Positions 25,292 to 38,195 of a DNA stretch of 64,000 bases are shown here, in pieces (within the stretch, counting starts at the first letter, position 1; the number at the start of each line of letters is the position of its first letter). The stretch is taken from NCBI RefSeq assembly GCF_037176765.1, contig NC_090023.1, positions 154,979,663 through 155,043,662 of the forward strand, given 5' to 3'. Origin of the DNA: Anolis sagrei. Its lineage: Eukaryota > Chordata > Lepidosauria > Squamata > Anolidae. Position numbers and translations under genes: made by a program. The notes under the pieces are model-generated. The model was given only the letters and a program-made list of their open reading frames with translations, was not told the DNA's origin and did no database searches.

Positions 25292-26210
25292 CAGAGATAC
25301 CTCAACTTACGATCAACCCAACTTGTGAGTTTTTTTTTTGAGATGTGAACCATTGCTTATCCTTTATAAAAAAAAATTGAGATGTGAGCCAGATCTGAAT
25401 TATGAGTTGCAGGATCAGGTGACGTCACACCCAGTGGCGAGATCCCTCATTCTGCAAAGGAGACAGAGAAGGAGGGGTGGCCTCCTTGGATGTCCCGGTC
25501 TCCCCAACATGACCAAGAAGGCGCCCTCTTACCTGCCAGCCTTCCTGCCCAGATGGTGATGTGGGGCTCCGAAGAGGACAGGGCTTGCCTCGGCTCCCTC
25601 AACCCCAGCGAGGCTCAGTACTTAGCTGAATGGGTCTGATGTGCCACTGCCGTACAGGCTTCCCCTGTTGAGTCTTCAACTGAAAGGAGTTAAATGCTGA
25701 GTCACTGAGCTGCAGCCTGGCAAGCATCAGTGACTAGGTGCTTGACTTCTTCTTCAAAAGAGGAGGATGGGGGGCAGGGTAGCCTCCTTGCCTCTCATCA
25801 CCTACCCCAATCTCCCCAACATGGACAAGCCCCACCGGATGCTGGCACGTGCCCCAGAGCCCACAGCTCATGGGTTAGGTGCAGTAGGATGGCAAGAATT
25901 AGGGAAAAGCTGGTGCTGAGGCAGAGCAACCACAGCTCATGGCCTTCAGTGGAGCAGCCAATGGAGGAGAACAGCACCAAGTCCTATGGGGTCTCCTATG
26001 TGAGGTGCCACAAGGAGGTCTCTATATTGCCTTCCAACATATACTGGCCTCTGACAGAGCTGAAGAGGAGGTAGGGATGCTGGTGAGTGGTGAATTTATG
26101 GGTCAATATTCCATGGCATTACCAATCAATTCTAACGCTATCCTGGAGACAAGAAAGTATGTTTAGAAATGAAATAGTAAGTCAGGAGCTATTTAAAAGG
26201 CAGGAGAGGC

Positions 26211-26262
<52 letters not shown>

Positions 26263-26782
26263 CTTTATTTACACCCTGCCACCATCTCCCCAAGGGACTC
26301 GGGGCAGCTTACATGAGGTCAAGCCCAACAACACATCAATAAAACAAGAAAGCAATAAAAAAACAATACAATTAATATAAATCACATTTAAACATTAACA
26401 CACAAGGATTTAAAAACCTATGGCGGGCCAAATGTAATAGTTTAAAATTAAAAATTAACGCTGGTTATGAACAAGGTAGGGTATATCTGGTAGGAGGGTT
26501 TTAAAAGAAGTGAGGGGAGCGCAATCCAACAAATAGTTAAAGTGCATTTTGCTGGGAATTATTTCCTTATTCCGGGAAGGCACACTGGAACAACTATGTT
26601 TTCAGGCTCCTCCTAAAGAGTGCCAATGTTGGGGCATGCCGGATATCCCTGGATGAATAGAATAGAATGGATTAATAGCATTTCAATGCATAGCAATGGG
26701 AAAATTTGCTTTGAGATAAGATCAATTTGAGTTAAGAGCTCAGTCACAAAACAACTTTAACTCATTAGTCAAAGTATCACTG
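25292..26782. mobile_element. TA-flanked mariner/Tigger-like DNA element
   Basis: TA dinucleotides flank inverted ends cagagatacctcaacttac and, at the right, the complement of cagtgatactttgacta. The interior encodes no transposase I recognise. An antisense L2 3' end with an AAT repeat (about 26214-26640) has landed inside it. Confidence 0.6.
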
Positions 26783-26809
26783 TATCCAATCAGCCATGGA
26801 ACTCCTCTG

Positions 26810-26965
26810 ATTGACCTTGGACAAGTCACACTCTAAGCATTAGAGGAAGACAAAGGCAAGCATGCTGCCCCATCAGAGAAATCTTGTCCAGAAAGCACTA
26901 TGATATGTATATCATAGTTACAATAAGTCAGAGTAAACTTGAAGGCACTTCACAACAATATAATA
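26810..26965 (+). mobile_element. degenerate Sauria-type SINE
   Basis: cttggacaagtcacactct, aatcttgtccagaaa, gtaaacttgaaggcac and a CAACAA end match the 3' half of the lizard SINE that ends with a BovB-derived tail. Confidence 0.5.
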
Positions 26966-27329
26966 GTCACCCACAAGTTAGTAATGGTAGGATAATGCTC
27001 AGAGACCGAGTTTCCCCACCTCGCCCAAGATAAATAGGTGTCGAAAATGTTGTTTTAAAAAAATCCAGTCATTTTTTTCCAGATCTAGTCCATCGGTGGC
27101 TACAATTCTCCCCAGATCTTTTCAGTGGTCTCAAATTTAATTGTATGTTTGGGGAGAAAAGTTCAAAACTAGAAGACAGAAGGAGAAATGGTCAGGGATG
27201 TGAAGGGGTGCTGTTTCTCCTTCATCTCCCTGGCTATCCTTGTGCTATTTTTGCACCTAGGCATTCAAAAATACCCTTGTCATGCCTGTTCTGATATCGG
27301 CAGAGGTACCTGTAATGGCTAAGAGCTCA

Positions 27330-28150
27330 AATAAAAGTGCTATGGCTGGCTGTTTTGCAATCCCTTTTAAAAAAATGTTTGTTCTGCTTTAATAAATACC
27401 TTTGGTTTTCTCCAGTCTTGCTTCATCTGTCCATTTCTTCATCACTGAGTCATTGCTGGGTAATTTAAGGATAAGACTGTGTCAAGGAAATGGCTTCCAC
27501 TGGGACTCACACTGGCATGTAAAGAGTCAGTGAAGCAAGTAGGCAATACTTTCTTTTTTTAAAGATCAGGAATTATCAGATAATTGGGAGTTGCTAAATT
27601 ATACAGACATAGAAGCTGTGAAAGGTAAGTGGGTGACTTTAATTTCAAAGCTCTTTAAGTAGCAATTTTTTTTGTCTGTGTGTTTCAATTAGAAGGGGGC
27701 TTTTTAAAATCCTTTTTATGTTCCATTGGTGCCAAATAGCCTTACATTTATTTGACCAAGTTAAATGAGAGGCACAGGACTCACGTGACAAGGAAGCAAA
27801 TCCTGATAGTTGAACATGGGGTCTCAGGGCATATCACAGCATACTAAGGCACATCAGAAGTTATACTTAAACAAACATATACTACTGACAGAGTGTAGTA
27901 CATTGCATTTAAGTAGTAGAAAGTTTTAGATTTCTATTAACTGTTATTGTTGTTTGCATTTGCATCTTTTCCAGCTTATGAGTTTGAGTTTTTGTTTTAT
28001 TTTTTTGGCAAAATATGTTTAAAGGGGATGGACTTGTTGACTCAGTGTCAAGATAAGTGCCAGTTGCAGAAACGAGGACACAGAAACACAGGATGGAAAC
28101 AAAGACGTGCCTCAGTCACAGCTGCAATTGGGAATAATTCACTTGCAATG
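27330..28150 (+). repeat. second copy of the collectin 5' flank
   Basis: This is diverged but colinear with 1-560. The first copy runs on into the collectin 1 promoter. In this copy a hAT element at 28177 and an L2 LINE follow, so any matching promoter is obscured. Confidence 0.55.
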
Positions 28151-28176
28151 TTATTGGATAGGAACCTCTGTAGGCA

Positions 28177-28480
28177 CAGGGGTGGCTCAACTATTATGCA
28201 AAGTAAGCATTTGCAGTAGAGTTGATTTTGCCCAGGGGCGCTCTTGAGGCGCTCTGGGAGGAAAATAGACCTTGAGATATGCGAGTTGTAGTTACTAGGA
28301 TGTATAGTTCACCTACAATCAAAGAGCATTCTGAACTCCACCAATGATGGAATTGAACCAAGTATGACACACAGAACTCTCACAACGAACAGAAAATATA
28401 GATCAGTGATTGGTTGGGGGGAGGGGGGTGTGCCAAAATACTGTTTGCTTACCGTTGGAATTTACCTAGGGCCGCCTCTG
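28177..28480. mobile_element. nonautonomous hAT element (304 bp)
   Basis: Perfect 8-bp target duplication tgtaggca (28169-28176, 28481-28488). Ends caggggtggctc and the complement of cagaggcggccc. The middle holds a gttgtagttactaggatgta module that also occurs in the SPIN-like element at 35631. Confidence 0.85.
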
Positions 28481-28539
28481 TGTAGGCAGCATAACTCCAG
28501 GTAGTCTTGCATGACACAAACTTCTTTTACCCATTTCAA

Positions 28540-30110
28540 ATGAGCTTTAGAGCAAGATACAGAGTTGAGACTGCTATCATTGCCTTAGTCCGTGATCTCC
28601 AGCTTAACACTTACAGAGGAAGTGTGTCCCTGTTAGAGTTTTTATATCTTTCAGTTGTGATCGATTCCACTGATTGTGCTATCTTCTGGAATGACTCTGG
28701 GGTTTGGGAATCAGTTACACTGTTGCAGTGCTTCCAGACATACCTCTCAGGGAGGTTCCAGATGTTGGTGTTTGGGAATATTTATTTATTTACTCTATTT
28801 ATACCCCCATCTTTCTCTACCACGAAGGGGACTCGAGGCGGCGTACATATAGGCAATTATTCAATGCCAGGAACATTAACATTAAAATTAAGTTAAAATT
28901 AATACATATAAAGCATTTAAACATTTAAAAACATTACATTCAATACAAATCATGCCACACATAATCATAGTCCAAAGACATTATGTAGTCATTGCACATA
29001 TATCTGAATATCTGCTGCTGTTATGTGGCATTCTGCAAGGGGCCATTTTATCTCCAGTGCTTTTTAACATTTACATGAAACTACTGGGAGAGGTCATCTG
29101 GAAGCATGGGGCTGGGTGCTATCAATACAGTGATGACAGCCAAATATATTTCTCTGTACCTTCAGAAATAGCTTTAGCTAAGGATAGTATGAATACTTGG
29201 AGAAGGTAATGGAATGGTTGAAGAAGAAAAAAATGAAGCTGAATCCAGATAAAACAGGGATGCTTACTATTAAAGGTCCTAACCTAGGGTTGCAGGTTTG
29301 TCTTTCAGTTTTGGATGGTTGCATTCTCCCTGAAAGACTGTATTCTTAGCTTAAGAGTGCTCAGGCCCGTAGCCAGGATTTCAATTCGGGGGGGGGGGGG
29401 GGGGCTGAGTCTGAGTGAAAGAGGGTCTGCCCTAGCAAACCTTTTGTATCGTTACCCCCAATACCCCCATGCATATGGGATATATTGAGTATGATGATCA
29501 GATCATGATATTAATAAACATAACAGTTTAAATAATACACCAGTAAGGCCTTTTTGCAAACCACCATGAGAATTTCGGGGGGGGGGGGGGCTGAAGCCCC
29601 TCAACCCCCCCCCCCCAAACTGGCTACATGCCTGAGAGTGCTCCTGGATCCATTTCTCCAAATGGCAGCCCAGATAGATGTGATAGTCAGGAGTGCTTAC
29701 TACCAGCTTCCGCTGATACACCAGCTGTGCCCTTTCCTAAAATTGGAAAACCTAAAGATACAAAGGTCAAACCTTGGTAATCTCAAGGTTGGACTTTTGC
29801 AATGCACTGTATAATGGGCTACCAATATATATTGGGCTACCTCTTTATTCAAAACATAGAAGCCAGATGTTAGCATATTATACTTATACTAAAGTCAAAA
29901 CTGAAATCAAAATCAGATGTCAATGGAATGAGCAGTTTGACACCCCCTTTAACTGCCAGTACTCAATGCTATGGAATTCTGCCAGTGGTAGTTTCACAAG
30001 GTCTTTAGCCATCTGTGCCAAAGAGTGATGGTGCCTCACCAATGGCAGAGAAGGCTAAAGACTATACGGATTCCATAACATTGAACCATGGCGGTTAAAG
30101 GGTTGCCAAG
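28540..30110 (+). mobile_element. L2-type LINE with reverse transcriptase remains
   Basis: Fragments encode GAILSPVLFNIYM and a YSDD motif in the order expected of an L2-clade reverse transcriptase. The LINE is interrupted by an antisense LINE 3' end (about 28775-28960) and by the hAT element at 29362. The frame is broken. Confidence 0.75.
29362..29634. mobile_element. nonautonomous hAT element
   Basis: 8-bp target duplication agagtgct (29354-29361, 29635-29642). Ends caggcccgtagcca and the complement of caggcatgtagcca. Long G and C runs inside. Inserted into the L2 LINE. Confidence 0.8.
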
Positions 30111-30461
30111 GGAGAAAAAGGGTCTAGTTTTGTCTTTGCAGGTGGAAGGAAAGGGTTAATTTTTGGTTTGGTGCCCAGAAGCATAATGGACTTCACAACC
30201 CCCTCATTCCCTGTTACAGAACCTCAGTTTGTTAATAAAGTGAGACTGAAGGAGAATCAGAAGCCAAAAGAGGATTCCTAAGTGTGTTCATTAGCTTCAA
30301 CTTTGAGTATTACTTCAACCTTGGTTTGGGATGAGATTAAAATGACATTGCAGAGTAAATTGTGTTTTTATTCATGTCCAGGGAGCCTCCAAGGTGAATT
30401 AGCCTATAGTGTGATAGCCTACCTAATTACTTCTAATTCATTAAACATTTCAACAACATAG

Positions 30462-30680
30462 AAGTATAGAGTTGGAAGAGACCACATGGCCCTTCTAATC
30501 CAACCCCCTGCCATGTAGAAAAAGCACAATCAAAGCAACCAGAAAGATGGCCATCCAGGCTCTGTTTAAAAGCCTCCAAGGAATATGCTTCCATCACACT
30601 CGGAAGCAGAGAATTCCACTATTGAACAGCTTTCATGGCCACAAAGTTATTCCTAATGTTCAGGTAGAATCTCCTTCAGT
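30462..30680 (-). mobile_element. CR1 LINE 3' fragment
   Basis: gagttggaagagaccacat and ccaaccccctgccatg follow the antisense CR1 3' consensus. Confidence 0.65.
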
Positions 30681-30774
30681 AATTCAGTAATGATTTTGTC
30701 ATAGGAATTCAAGTTAATTTGTTTCACATGTCTTTGATCCGCCACTAAATTAATTTGAGATAGCTATTTCGCAG

Positions 30775-31115
30775 TAAGGGCCTCATCACAAAGGCCAGGT
30801 GAAGCTTGCCAATTCACCTGGCTTAGTGGAGAAAAGAGAGGGTCAGCAGGGCAAACCTGTCACCTCATGTGCATCTCCCTCTTGGTGACATTTTCCCCAT
30901 CACACAGAGGAAGTTTCACCCTTCTGAGGACGTTCTGTGCTGGTTCCATCAGAGCCAGCACAGCATGGCAAGCTTCTGTATTATGGGAGAAGCCTCTGGT
31001 GATGCTTTCACCCTGGTTGTGGGTGGGGTCTCTACCAAATGTCACACGACAGAGCAGCTGAATTGTGGGAGAGTGAAATATGGCTATGGGGCTAAGGACT
31101 GGGGGATCATCGCAG
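30775..31115. repeat. GC-rich interspersed repeat
   Basis: Shares ttttccccatcaca and gtgatgctttcacc with 21530-21830 and 54385-54660. Noncoding; possibly a DNA transposon. Confidence 0.4.
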
Positions 31116-32330
31116 CTGCATGAATGCAGAGAACTGAAATAGAGAGCATGTTTACCCCAGTATGTTGCTGCTATCAGTGTTTGAATAACTGTTGTGGGAT
31201 AGCAGCTTTGTATGATAAAAAAACTCCTTTGTTATTTAGCATTGCAGATCCATGCCAGAATTTAAGGGAGCTTTATGAAGTTAACATCTTGCTGGTGTGC
31301 CGTTTTCTTTTGTTCATAAAGTTTAATATACATTATACAATAAACTTGCCTATAGGAATTATAATTTCTCTTTTCTAAACTGTCTCAGAAATTCATTTTT
31401 CCTCATGAATATAATACGAAAAATACATTAGCACATGTTCTCTAGCTCTACAATGATCTGACAAACATTTAAAAAAACAGGGGAAACCCACTCCAAACTG
31501 TTTCCAGGAATGGAATGGGTTATTAACATGTTTAGCAACTGCTGACCTAATTTGCTATCTAGATCTATCCCTATCTTTTTGGACTTTAATCTCTCTCTGA
31601 TGGAAAAGGCAAACAAGTTTTCACTTCTTGTAAGTGGAGAAAAGTCTTTCCACATTTAAGAATGATGTGTGACATCAGGGGGCGCAAGAGAACACTGTGT
31701 TACCAATACATTATTTAATTGTATTGCTTATTTTACAGAGGAGAAAAAATGCTGCTCTCTTCACAGGAAACCTGCTTTCTGCACAAAAGTGTTATTTGAA
31801 TTGCTGTTTTCTGTAGAGAAAAGAAAATGCCATATCAAGGTTTATCATCACATAAAAACTCAAGAACAAATAGTTTTCAATAACAAAGTTTTTGATGGCT
31901 TTATTGCAGTGAGAGGTAAAGTAGTAAAACTGCTATTACCTGTGAGTTCAAAACTGACATATTTGCATCTTTCCAGAAGTTGTTGGAAGACAATTTGTAG
32001 CATTCATCACTATTGGCAATGCTGGTGAAAGAAGTTGGAAAATGCCTTCCAATAGCATCCAGATAATACATTATTTCTGTCCTTCTGATACACTGAAAAC
32101 TGAGGTGTTAGAGAGGGAATTAATATACTACATTGACATGCTTGTTTTCTATGTGACTTGAGTGCTTCATAGACTGGAGGACATCTGTTTGGTATTTGAT
32201 GTGCCATGTTCAGGCTATACGTTGTTTTATGAAGGGAGGATTGATTCAATTATCATCCTCTTTCTTCTTCAGTGTTAAGTGAAACAGTCTACGGTCCAAA
32301 AATACATGTGATACTGTTGCTTTCTTTCCT
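31116..32330. other. upstream of collectin 3, nothing recognised
   Basis: No repeat or exon could be named. The untranslated first exon and promoter of collectin 3 may lie here or beyond the LINE at 28540. Confidence 0.35.
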
Positions 32331-32343
32331 AAGATCTTGAGAT

Positions 32344-35119
32344 ATGCAGCTTCGTTGTTTTTGTATCCTTGTGTTGGGAGTAACACTGGCAACACCACTG
32401 GACCCTGAGCTATGCAGATGTGATGAAAAAGTAAACACGTGCATGGTTGTTGCTGGGAGTAATGGATTGCCAGGCACTCCTGGAAGTCCTGGTCTACCAG
32501 GAAGAGATGGCAAGGATGGTGCACAAGGTGAAAAAGGAGACCAAGGTACAATACCATCCATTTCTATGACAAATGCACAACATGGGCATTAGGCGAAGAG
32601 CCATTGTTCAATAAGTTACTTTGAAGAATATAGTCCCAAGATGCTCTCAGACATCATGGACTATGCTGGCTGAGGGACTCTCAAGATTATTGTCAATAGC
32701 CTAAATCCAACTGTTGGTTCCAATGCTGAAACCACCATACCACACCAATAAAAGCAATTCAAAACAATGCAATGGAAATCTCATTGCCATTTTCTTACTC
32801 AAATTTCTTCTGAACAAATAATTTTATTTCCTCATTCATTTGCTCTTTCTGTCCATTCTATTAATTTACAGGTCTACGGGGAACCCAGGGCCCCCCTGGA
32901 AAAGCAGGACCTCCAGGTTCCAAAGGAGATCAGGGTGAAAAGGGTGAAAAGGGTGATTGGGATGGCACAGGTAAGACATAGTAAAAATACAGAGACACAT
33001 AGATTTTATTAACTTTGCTTAGTTTTCATGTGTAATATTATATGTGTAACCCTACTGGAAAAATGCCCCAAAATTCATAGGAATGTTCAGATGCACATCT
33101 GGATCCCAGATCATAGGGGAATAAACCCGCATCAATCACAGTCATTATATAGCCCCTAAATTCTGTGCTAAGTCAAGACCGCAAAGACAGAATAGTCATG
33201 GACGAGTAACTACAATTTGTGCGTTTGTGACTGTGACAGAAGATTTCAACCTCGGTTTTTGGTTGCACTGCAAGAAATGACAAAATCCAGGATGAATAAA
33301 AAAGCAGTGTCTTGCTTGCAATTGATCCTTCTTGCTGTCATTCTAAAGTCTTCTATATTTTAACTAAAACTAAAAAAAAGTTAATCCTTTGGACAATGAT
33401 TTTTGGAATGTTTCTGCCAATCATCAGACAGGCTCCAACCTTGGCAGTCTTCAGGAGGAACTTGAAGACGTGGCTGTTCCAGTGTGCCTTCCCGGAATAA
33501 TGATCCCATAGCACTTTGTTCTTTATATTTTCTGGGTCTGCTCGTATGCCCTTCTATAAACACCTGCACCATCCTCCGTTCATGTCCCAGCATATTTCCA
33601 ATTTTAACTTTACATTTGGCCTCCCCTCTGTTTTTAATTGTGTGTTGTTTATTGATAATGTTGTTTATCTTATTGTTTATGTTTATGTTTTTTAATTGCT
33701 TGTATTGTGATTTTATTGCTTGTATTGTTGTGTTCGGGCTTGGCCTCATGTAAGCCACACCGAGTCCCTTGGGGAGATGGTAGCGGGGTACAAATAAAGT
33801 TAATAAATAATAAAATAAATAAATTAACATCTCCAAACTGCTGATTTTCCAAGATCTGATTTTAATACCAACAAGAATAATTGTGGGTTTTTTTACATTT
33901 CAGAACTTGAAGTTCTTAGGACTCATGTTAGTGTTTTAGAAGCAGAACTGAAAGCTCTGCAGATGTCTACACGTAAAAATCATAGAGGTAAGAGAGGAAG
34001 CTGTCTGTGTACCTTTGATAACAGTTACACAGGTTTCCAATGATTGTATCACATGAAGCTACTATCATTGATACAGATATATAAGAATACGTTTATCAGG
34101 ATGAGTACCTTTAAGATCACACTTCCTTTCATTCAGGCAGTTCATTTACCAATTTGTAGTCCCATTATCATACTTCTGCATACCCTTTTACCTCTGCAAT
34201 TCCAGTGATCTACACATTTTTATTTTTTGAATCATTTTACAGTATATAAAAAGTAAATAAATATACATCAATTATAATAAGTAAACACAAAACAGACAAT
34301 TGGGAATAGTGAGAGAGAAAGAATAATATCCCCTGATATCATGTTACTGCTGACATAGTGCCATAGAAGCAGAATGGACCCATCACACAAGATAAGTGAT
34401 TGGAACATTACAGGATTGTGAGTTATTAATGGTTTTTGGTTATCAATAATGAGGATGGGTTAATCGTGGGGAGGAGACAGATTGGCAGTGGGATGTGTAC
34501 ACCATATTGTGATGGCGACCATCAACAACAGTGACAGTCCAGCTTTTTAATGCCAGTTCGCATGAGTCATGCAATAAAATCCCAAAAATGTATTCCCTAA
34601 TAATACACACTGCTCATGTGATAAAGTCACATGTGTGAGCAACTAAATTGAACTCTGAACCATATCCAAATTGCTATATTTGGTATTTGTAATCAAAACT
34701 GGTGTCTGAAGTGCTAACTTTGATTCCATTTTCTGCCAGCCTTTCTTGGCTATATTTTTCCAAACAGTACAAATGTTGGAGCCAAAATATTTGCAACAAA
34801 TGGAGCCGAAGCTGACTTTCAGACTTCAAAAGAGATGTGTGATCAATTTGGTGGCCAGATTGCTTCTCCAAGGAATGAAGAAGAAAACAATGCCGTATTA
34901 AAACTTGCAACAATGTTTGGAAAACATGCATTTCTTGGCATGAATGACCAAGAGACTGAAGGAATTTTTAAGCATCTAAATGGTGATCCCATGGAATATT
35001 CAAACTGGGCAGAAGGAGAACCCAACGGGGAACATGAAGACTGCATTGAGATGTATTTAAATGCCAAGTGGAATGATAATTCCTGTGATAAGCATCGGCT
35101 AATAATGTGTGAATTTTAA
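32344..35119 (+). CDS. collectin 3, MBL/SP-A-type organisation (4 coding exons, 254 aa)
   Basis: A secreted collectin. Coding exons are 32344-32545, 32872-32970, 33904-33987 and 34740-35119, in frame over 765 nt, all GT-AG and phase 1. A strong acceptor (tttctttcctaag) ends at 32333, so there is probably an upstream untranslated exon. Domains are: signal peptide (about 1-18); CRC...C cysteines C24, C26 and C33; 20 Gly-X-Y triplets (38-97) then a break at DGT; neck (101-128); C-type lectin domain (129-254) with EPN at 222-224, WND at 239-241 and a shortened loop (GEHEDC) after EPN. An N-glycosylation sequon NST starts at N137, at the neck/lectin boundary. The N-terminus is clearly paralogous to collectin 2. 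Exons 3 and 4 are duplicated downstream, where they supply the 3' half of collectin 4. Confidence 0.86.
33422..33823 (+). mobile_element. L2-type LINE 3' end, absent from unit B
   Basis: Encodes FRRNLKTWLFQCAFPE and ends in the shared tail. Unit B reads straight through (gccaattaacttctcc at 43832), giving the empty site. Confidence 0.8.
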
Positions 35120-35178
35120 TCTGACTTGTCTTTAAGAGTATTTCTAAATCTAAACCGACAGAGTTTATGGAGTTACTA

Positions 35179-35184
35179 AATAAA
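35179..35184 (+). terminator. polyadenylation signal of collectin 3
   Basis: An AATAAA lies 59 bases after the stop. The duplicate behind collectin 4 reads AATAAG at the same place (46001-46006). Confidence 0.55.
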
Positions 35185-35630
35185 GAATTATGTTTTCGAG
35201 ACATATGTAACTCAGTATCCTGGCAAAGATCCCTTCCATATTGAGATTCAAGAAAGAGCAAAATTTTAAAATGTCACCATGATTGTGCAAAACTCAAATA
35301 ATTCGACATATGTTGGACCAATTCATAGAATTTAATACCGCAGGCTACTTCTTCACACTAGATAATGAATCTACTTTAAATCTGGCTTCTGCCTCCTGCA
35401 GAATTCTGGGGTTTGTAGTTTAGTGAGGTTGTTAAAGGCTACTCCCTAAAGTTCAAATCCCAGAATTTTGCAGGAGGCAAAAACCTGATTTAAAGTGGAT
35501 TCATTCTCTAGTGTGGTGAGGTCCCCTAGGGTCACTTTTGATAGCAACTGCAAAATTGGAATCTTCAAAATTCAAGTGTCTTCAGTAACATACTCATGTA
35601 CATCAGTGCTGCGTTCAGAATAATTGGCTA

Positions 35631-36370
35631 CAGTGGTTCTCAACATTCCTAATGCCGTGACCCCTTAATACAGTTCCTCATGTTGTGGTGACCCCCAGCC
35701 ATTAAATTATTTTAGTTGCTACTTCATAATTGTAATTTTGCTACTGTTATGAATCGTTATGTAAATATCTGATATGCTGGATGTATTCTCATTCACTGGA
35801 CCAAATTTGGCACAAATACCCAATATGCCCAAATTTGAATACTGGTGGGGTTGGGATGGGAGGATTGATTTTGTCATTTGGGAGTTGTAGTTGCTGGGAT
35901 TTATAGTTCACCTACATTCAAAGAGCATTCTGAACTACACCAACAATGGACTTGAACCAAACTTGGCACACAGAACTACCATGACCAACAGAAAATACTA
36001 GAAGGGTTTGGTGGGCATTGACCTTGGGTTTTAGAGTTGTAGTTCGCCTACATCCAGAGAGCACTGTGGATTCAAACAATGATGGATCTGGACCAAACTT
36101 GGCACGAATACTCAATATGCCCAAATGTGAACACTGGTGAAGTTTGGGGAAAATAGACCTTGACATTTGGGAGTTGTAGTCGCTGGGATTTATAGTTCAA
36201 ATACTACCAAAGAGCATTCTGAAGCCCACCAACAATAGAATTACGCCAAACTTCCCACACAGAACTCCCAAAACCAACAGAAAATACTGTCTGTGATGGT
36301 CTTTGGTGACCCCTCTGACACTCCCTCGCGACCCCTTCAGGGGTCCCGACCCCCAGGTTGAGAACCACTG
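35631..36370. mobile_element. SPIN-like hAT element
   Basis: Ends cagtggttctcaac and gttgagaaccactg. The left 180 bases match the SPIN family known from lizards and several mammals. The interior repeats a module of roughly 130-160 bases about three times (gttgtagttgctgggattta). Unit B has the empty site attggctagaac at 46443. Only ggcta of the target duplication is visible. Confidence 0.8.
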
Positions 36371-36569
36371 GGCTAGAACATTAATGCTGTAAATATAGAG
36401 GGGGGGGGGAGGAGGAAATATATTTTCCTGTTTGGTAAGGACATTTTGGCTAATACGGCTGTTTTCAGATCAAGGTGAAATGCGGGTATTGTTTTTTTGC
36501 TCACCTACTTAGTGGCATGAGGAAAATGATATATAATCTTTCCTGCTTACATCTAACCAAAAGGCATGG

Positions 36570-37140
36570 CTGGGGGCTATCCTGTCCCAGTAACTACCAG
36601 GATAGCCCCCAGACACCCCAAAACCCCACAAATAAGCCCTAAAAACTTCTTTAAACTTACAGGGCCTCCATTAAGGTAGTCCTGGAGTGTTCCAGTTGCA
36701 TAGAAATGATGTGTCGGGAGATTGGGGGGATTGCTCCTCCTTCCCCCCCCCCACAAAAAAATAAATTCCTGGCACTTCATTTCTATTCACCAGGAGGACT
36801 TCAGGACCACCTTGAAGACAGTGTGATAAGTTTTTAAATTTTAAGAGTAGTTTTTGGTGCTTGGGGAGAGAGAGAGGGCTCCATCTCACAACTTTGGACT
36901 CCAGGAGCCCAGAAGGTGTGAGATGACAATGGGGGTGAGTCCCTACAGGTCCAACACCCATTTGACCCATGTCTTTCACAAGGCCTGAATCTAATGGGAT
37001 ATCTAATTAATTGACAACAAAGGGGGGAACCCTGCTTTGTTCCAAATTAATTTGCTTTTAGCTGAGGTGTTGAATAGACACCTCAGTTAAAAGCCCGACC
37101 GGCCCCTCATTTTTGAGCCTCTCTGGAAGGGCCCTGACAA
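36570..37140. mobile_element. foldback DNA element, unit A copy
   Basis: Long imperfect inverted arms (gcatagaaatgatg against catttctattcacc). The right end ctctctggaagggccctg resembles the inverse of the left end of 51229-51892. The right part is shared with 49385-49790 in unit B. Confidence 0.5.
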
Positions 37141-37309
37141 GAATTAAAACTGGTTCCTAAGCTTCAGATTCTTTTAAGACAAAGAAACCGCAAAACTGTA
37201 AAGGAAAGAAAAACAGAGCGATAAAGATAATAAAAGCTAATGTTTTGGGTAAATTTAACCAGGAGGAAGGATTAAGAAATGTTATTTGTATTGGCTATTT
37301 AATATTTTG

Positions 37310-38195
37310 TTTAATAATACAACAAAAGAGTGGGAACAATAACAATATAGAAAGAGAGAAAAAGATAGACGTATATAAGGGGACGGGGAGTGAAAAATGA
37401 AAAAAAAAACACAAAAAGGTACAAAAAGAAAAAAGATAAAAAAGAAAATAGACTTCCATTCCATCTTCTTGGTTAATGTCTTTTTATTATTAAAAAATAT
37501 TCCCTAAAAAAGTAAATGTCTATCGTGTCTTCTATTTTCGCAATTTCTCCAGGTAGCTGTGGAGGGGGTCCCAATTTGTTCTTTTTAACGTATTATCCAT
37601 ATTTTTTTTCAACAAAATAGTCAATTCCTCCATGTCCATAATTTCCATAATTTTTCCTATCCACTCTTCTATAGGTGGATTTAATTCTTGCTTCCATTCT
37701 CTTGCAAAGACAATTCTGGCGGCAGTTGTGATAAATGTAAAAAGCTTATCTTCTTGTTCATTTAGTTGTAGGTCTAAATCTGTAAACCCAAGTAAATAGT
37801 ACTCCGGTTTTTTTTGTGAACTTTATTTTTAAAATCTTCTGTACTTCTTCGTGTATTTCTGTCCAAAACTTGGATGCTACTTTACATGTCCACCACATAT
37901 GGAAAAAGGATCCAAGTTGCTCATGGCATTTCCAACACTTATCTGAAGCTGTTTTATACATTTTGGCTAATTGTTTAGGTGTGGTATACCATGTGTGGAA
38001 TATTTTTAACCAATTTTCTTTTAAATCCATTGCATATGTATATTTCAGTTTTTTATTCCACATTTGCTCCCATTCTTTCATTTGAATTGATCTTCTTAAG
38101 TTTTGAGCCCATTTTATCATGCAATTTTAAACCTGTTCTTTTTCGGTTAGACAAGTGAGTAATATATTGTAAATATTGGATATCACTTTCTTTTC
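37310..38195 (-). mobile_element. 5'-truncated L1 LINE, antisense, absent from unit B
   Basis: The minus strand encodes the L1 ORF2 C-terminus (TWYTTPKQLAKM, then CWKCHEQLGSFFHMWW). Target duplication ctattta(a)atattttg on both sides. Unit B carries the empty site near 49943. Confidence 0.85.

Noticed and set aside
25338-26166. Possible gene made of 73-131 aa frames
   Set aside because: The region is bounded by inverted ends and TA duplications of a DNA element, and the frames overlap in different phases without family resemblance.
34835-35119. Single-exon 94-aa lectin genes starting at internal ATGs (also 45657 and 7818)
   Set aside because: They are the downstream parts of lectin exons; the full exon starts at an upstream acceptor and supplies the first disulphide cysteine region.
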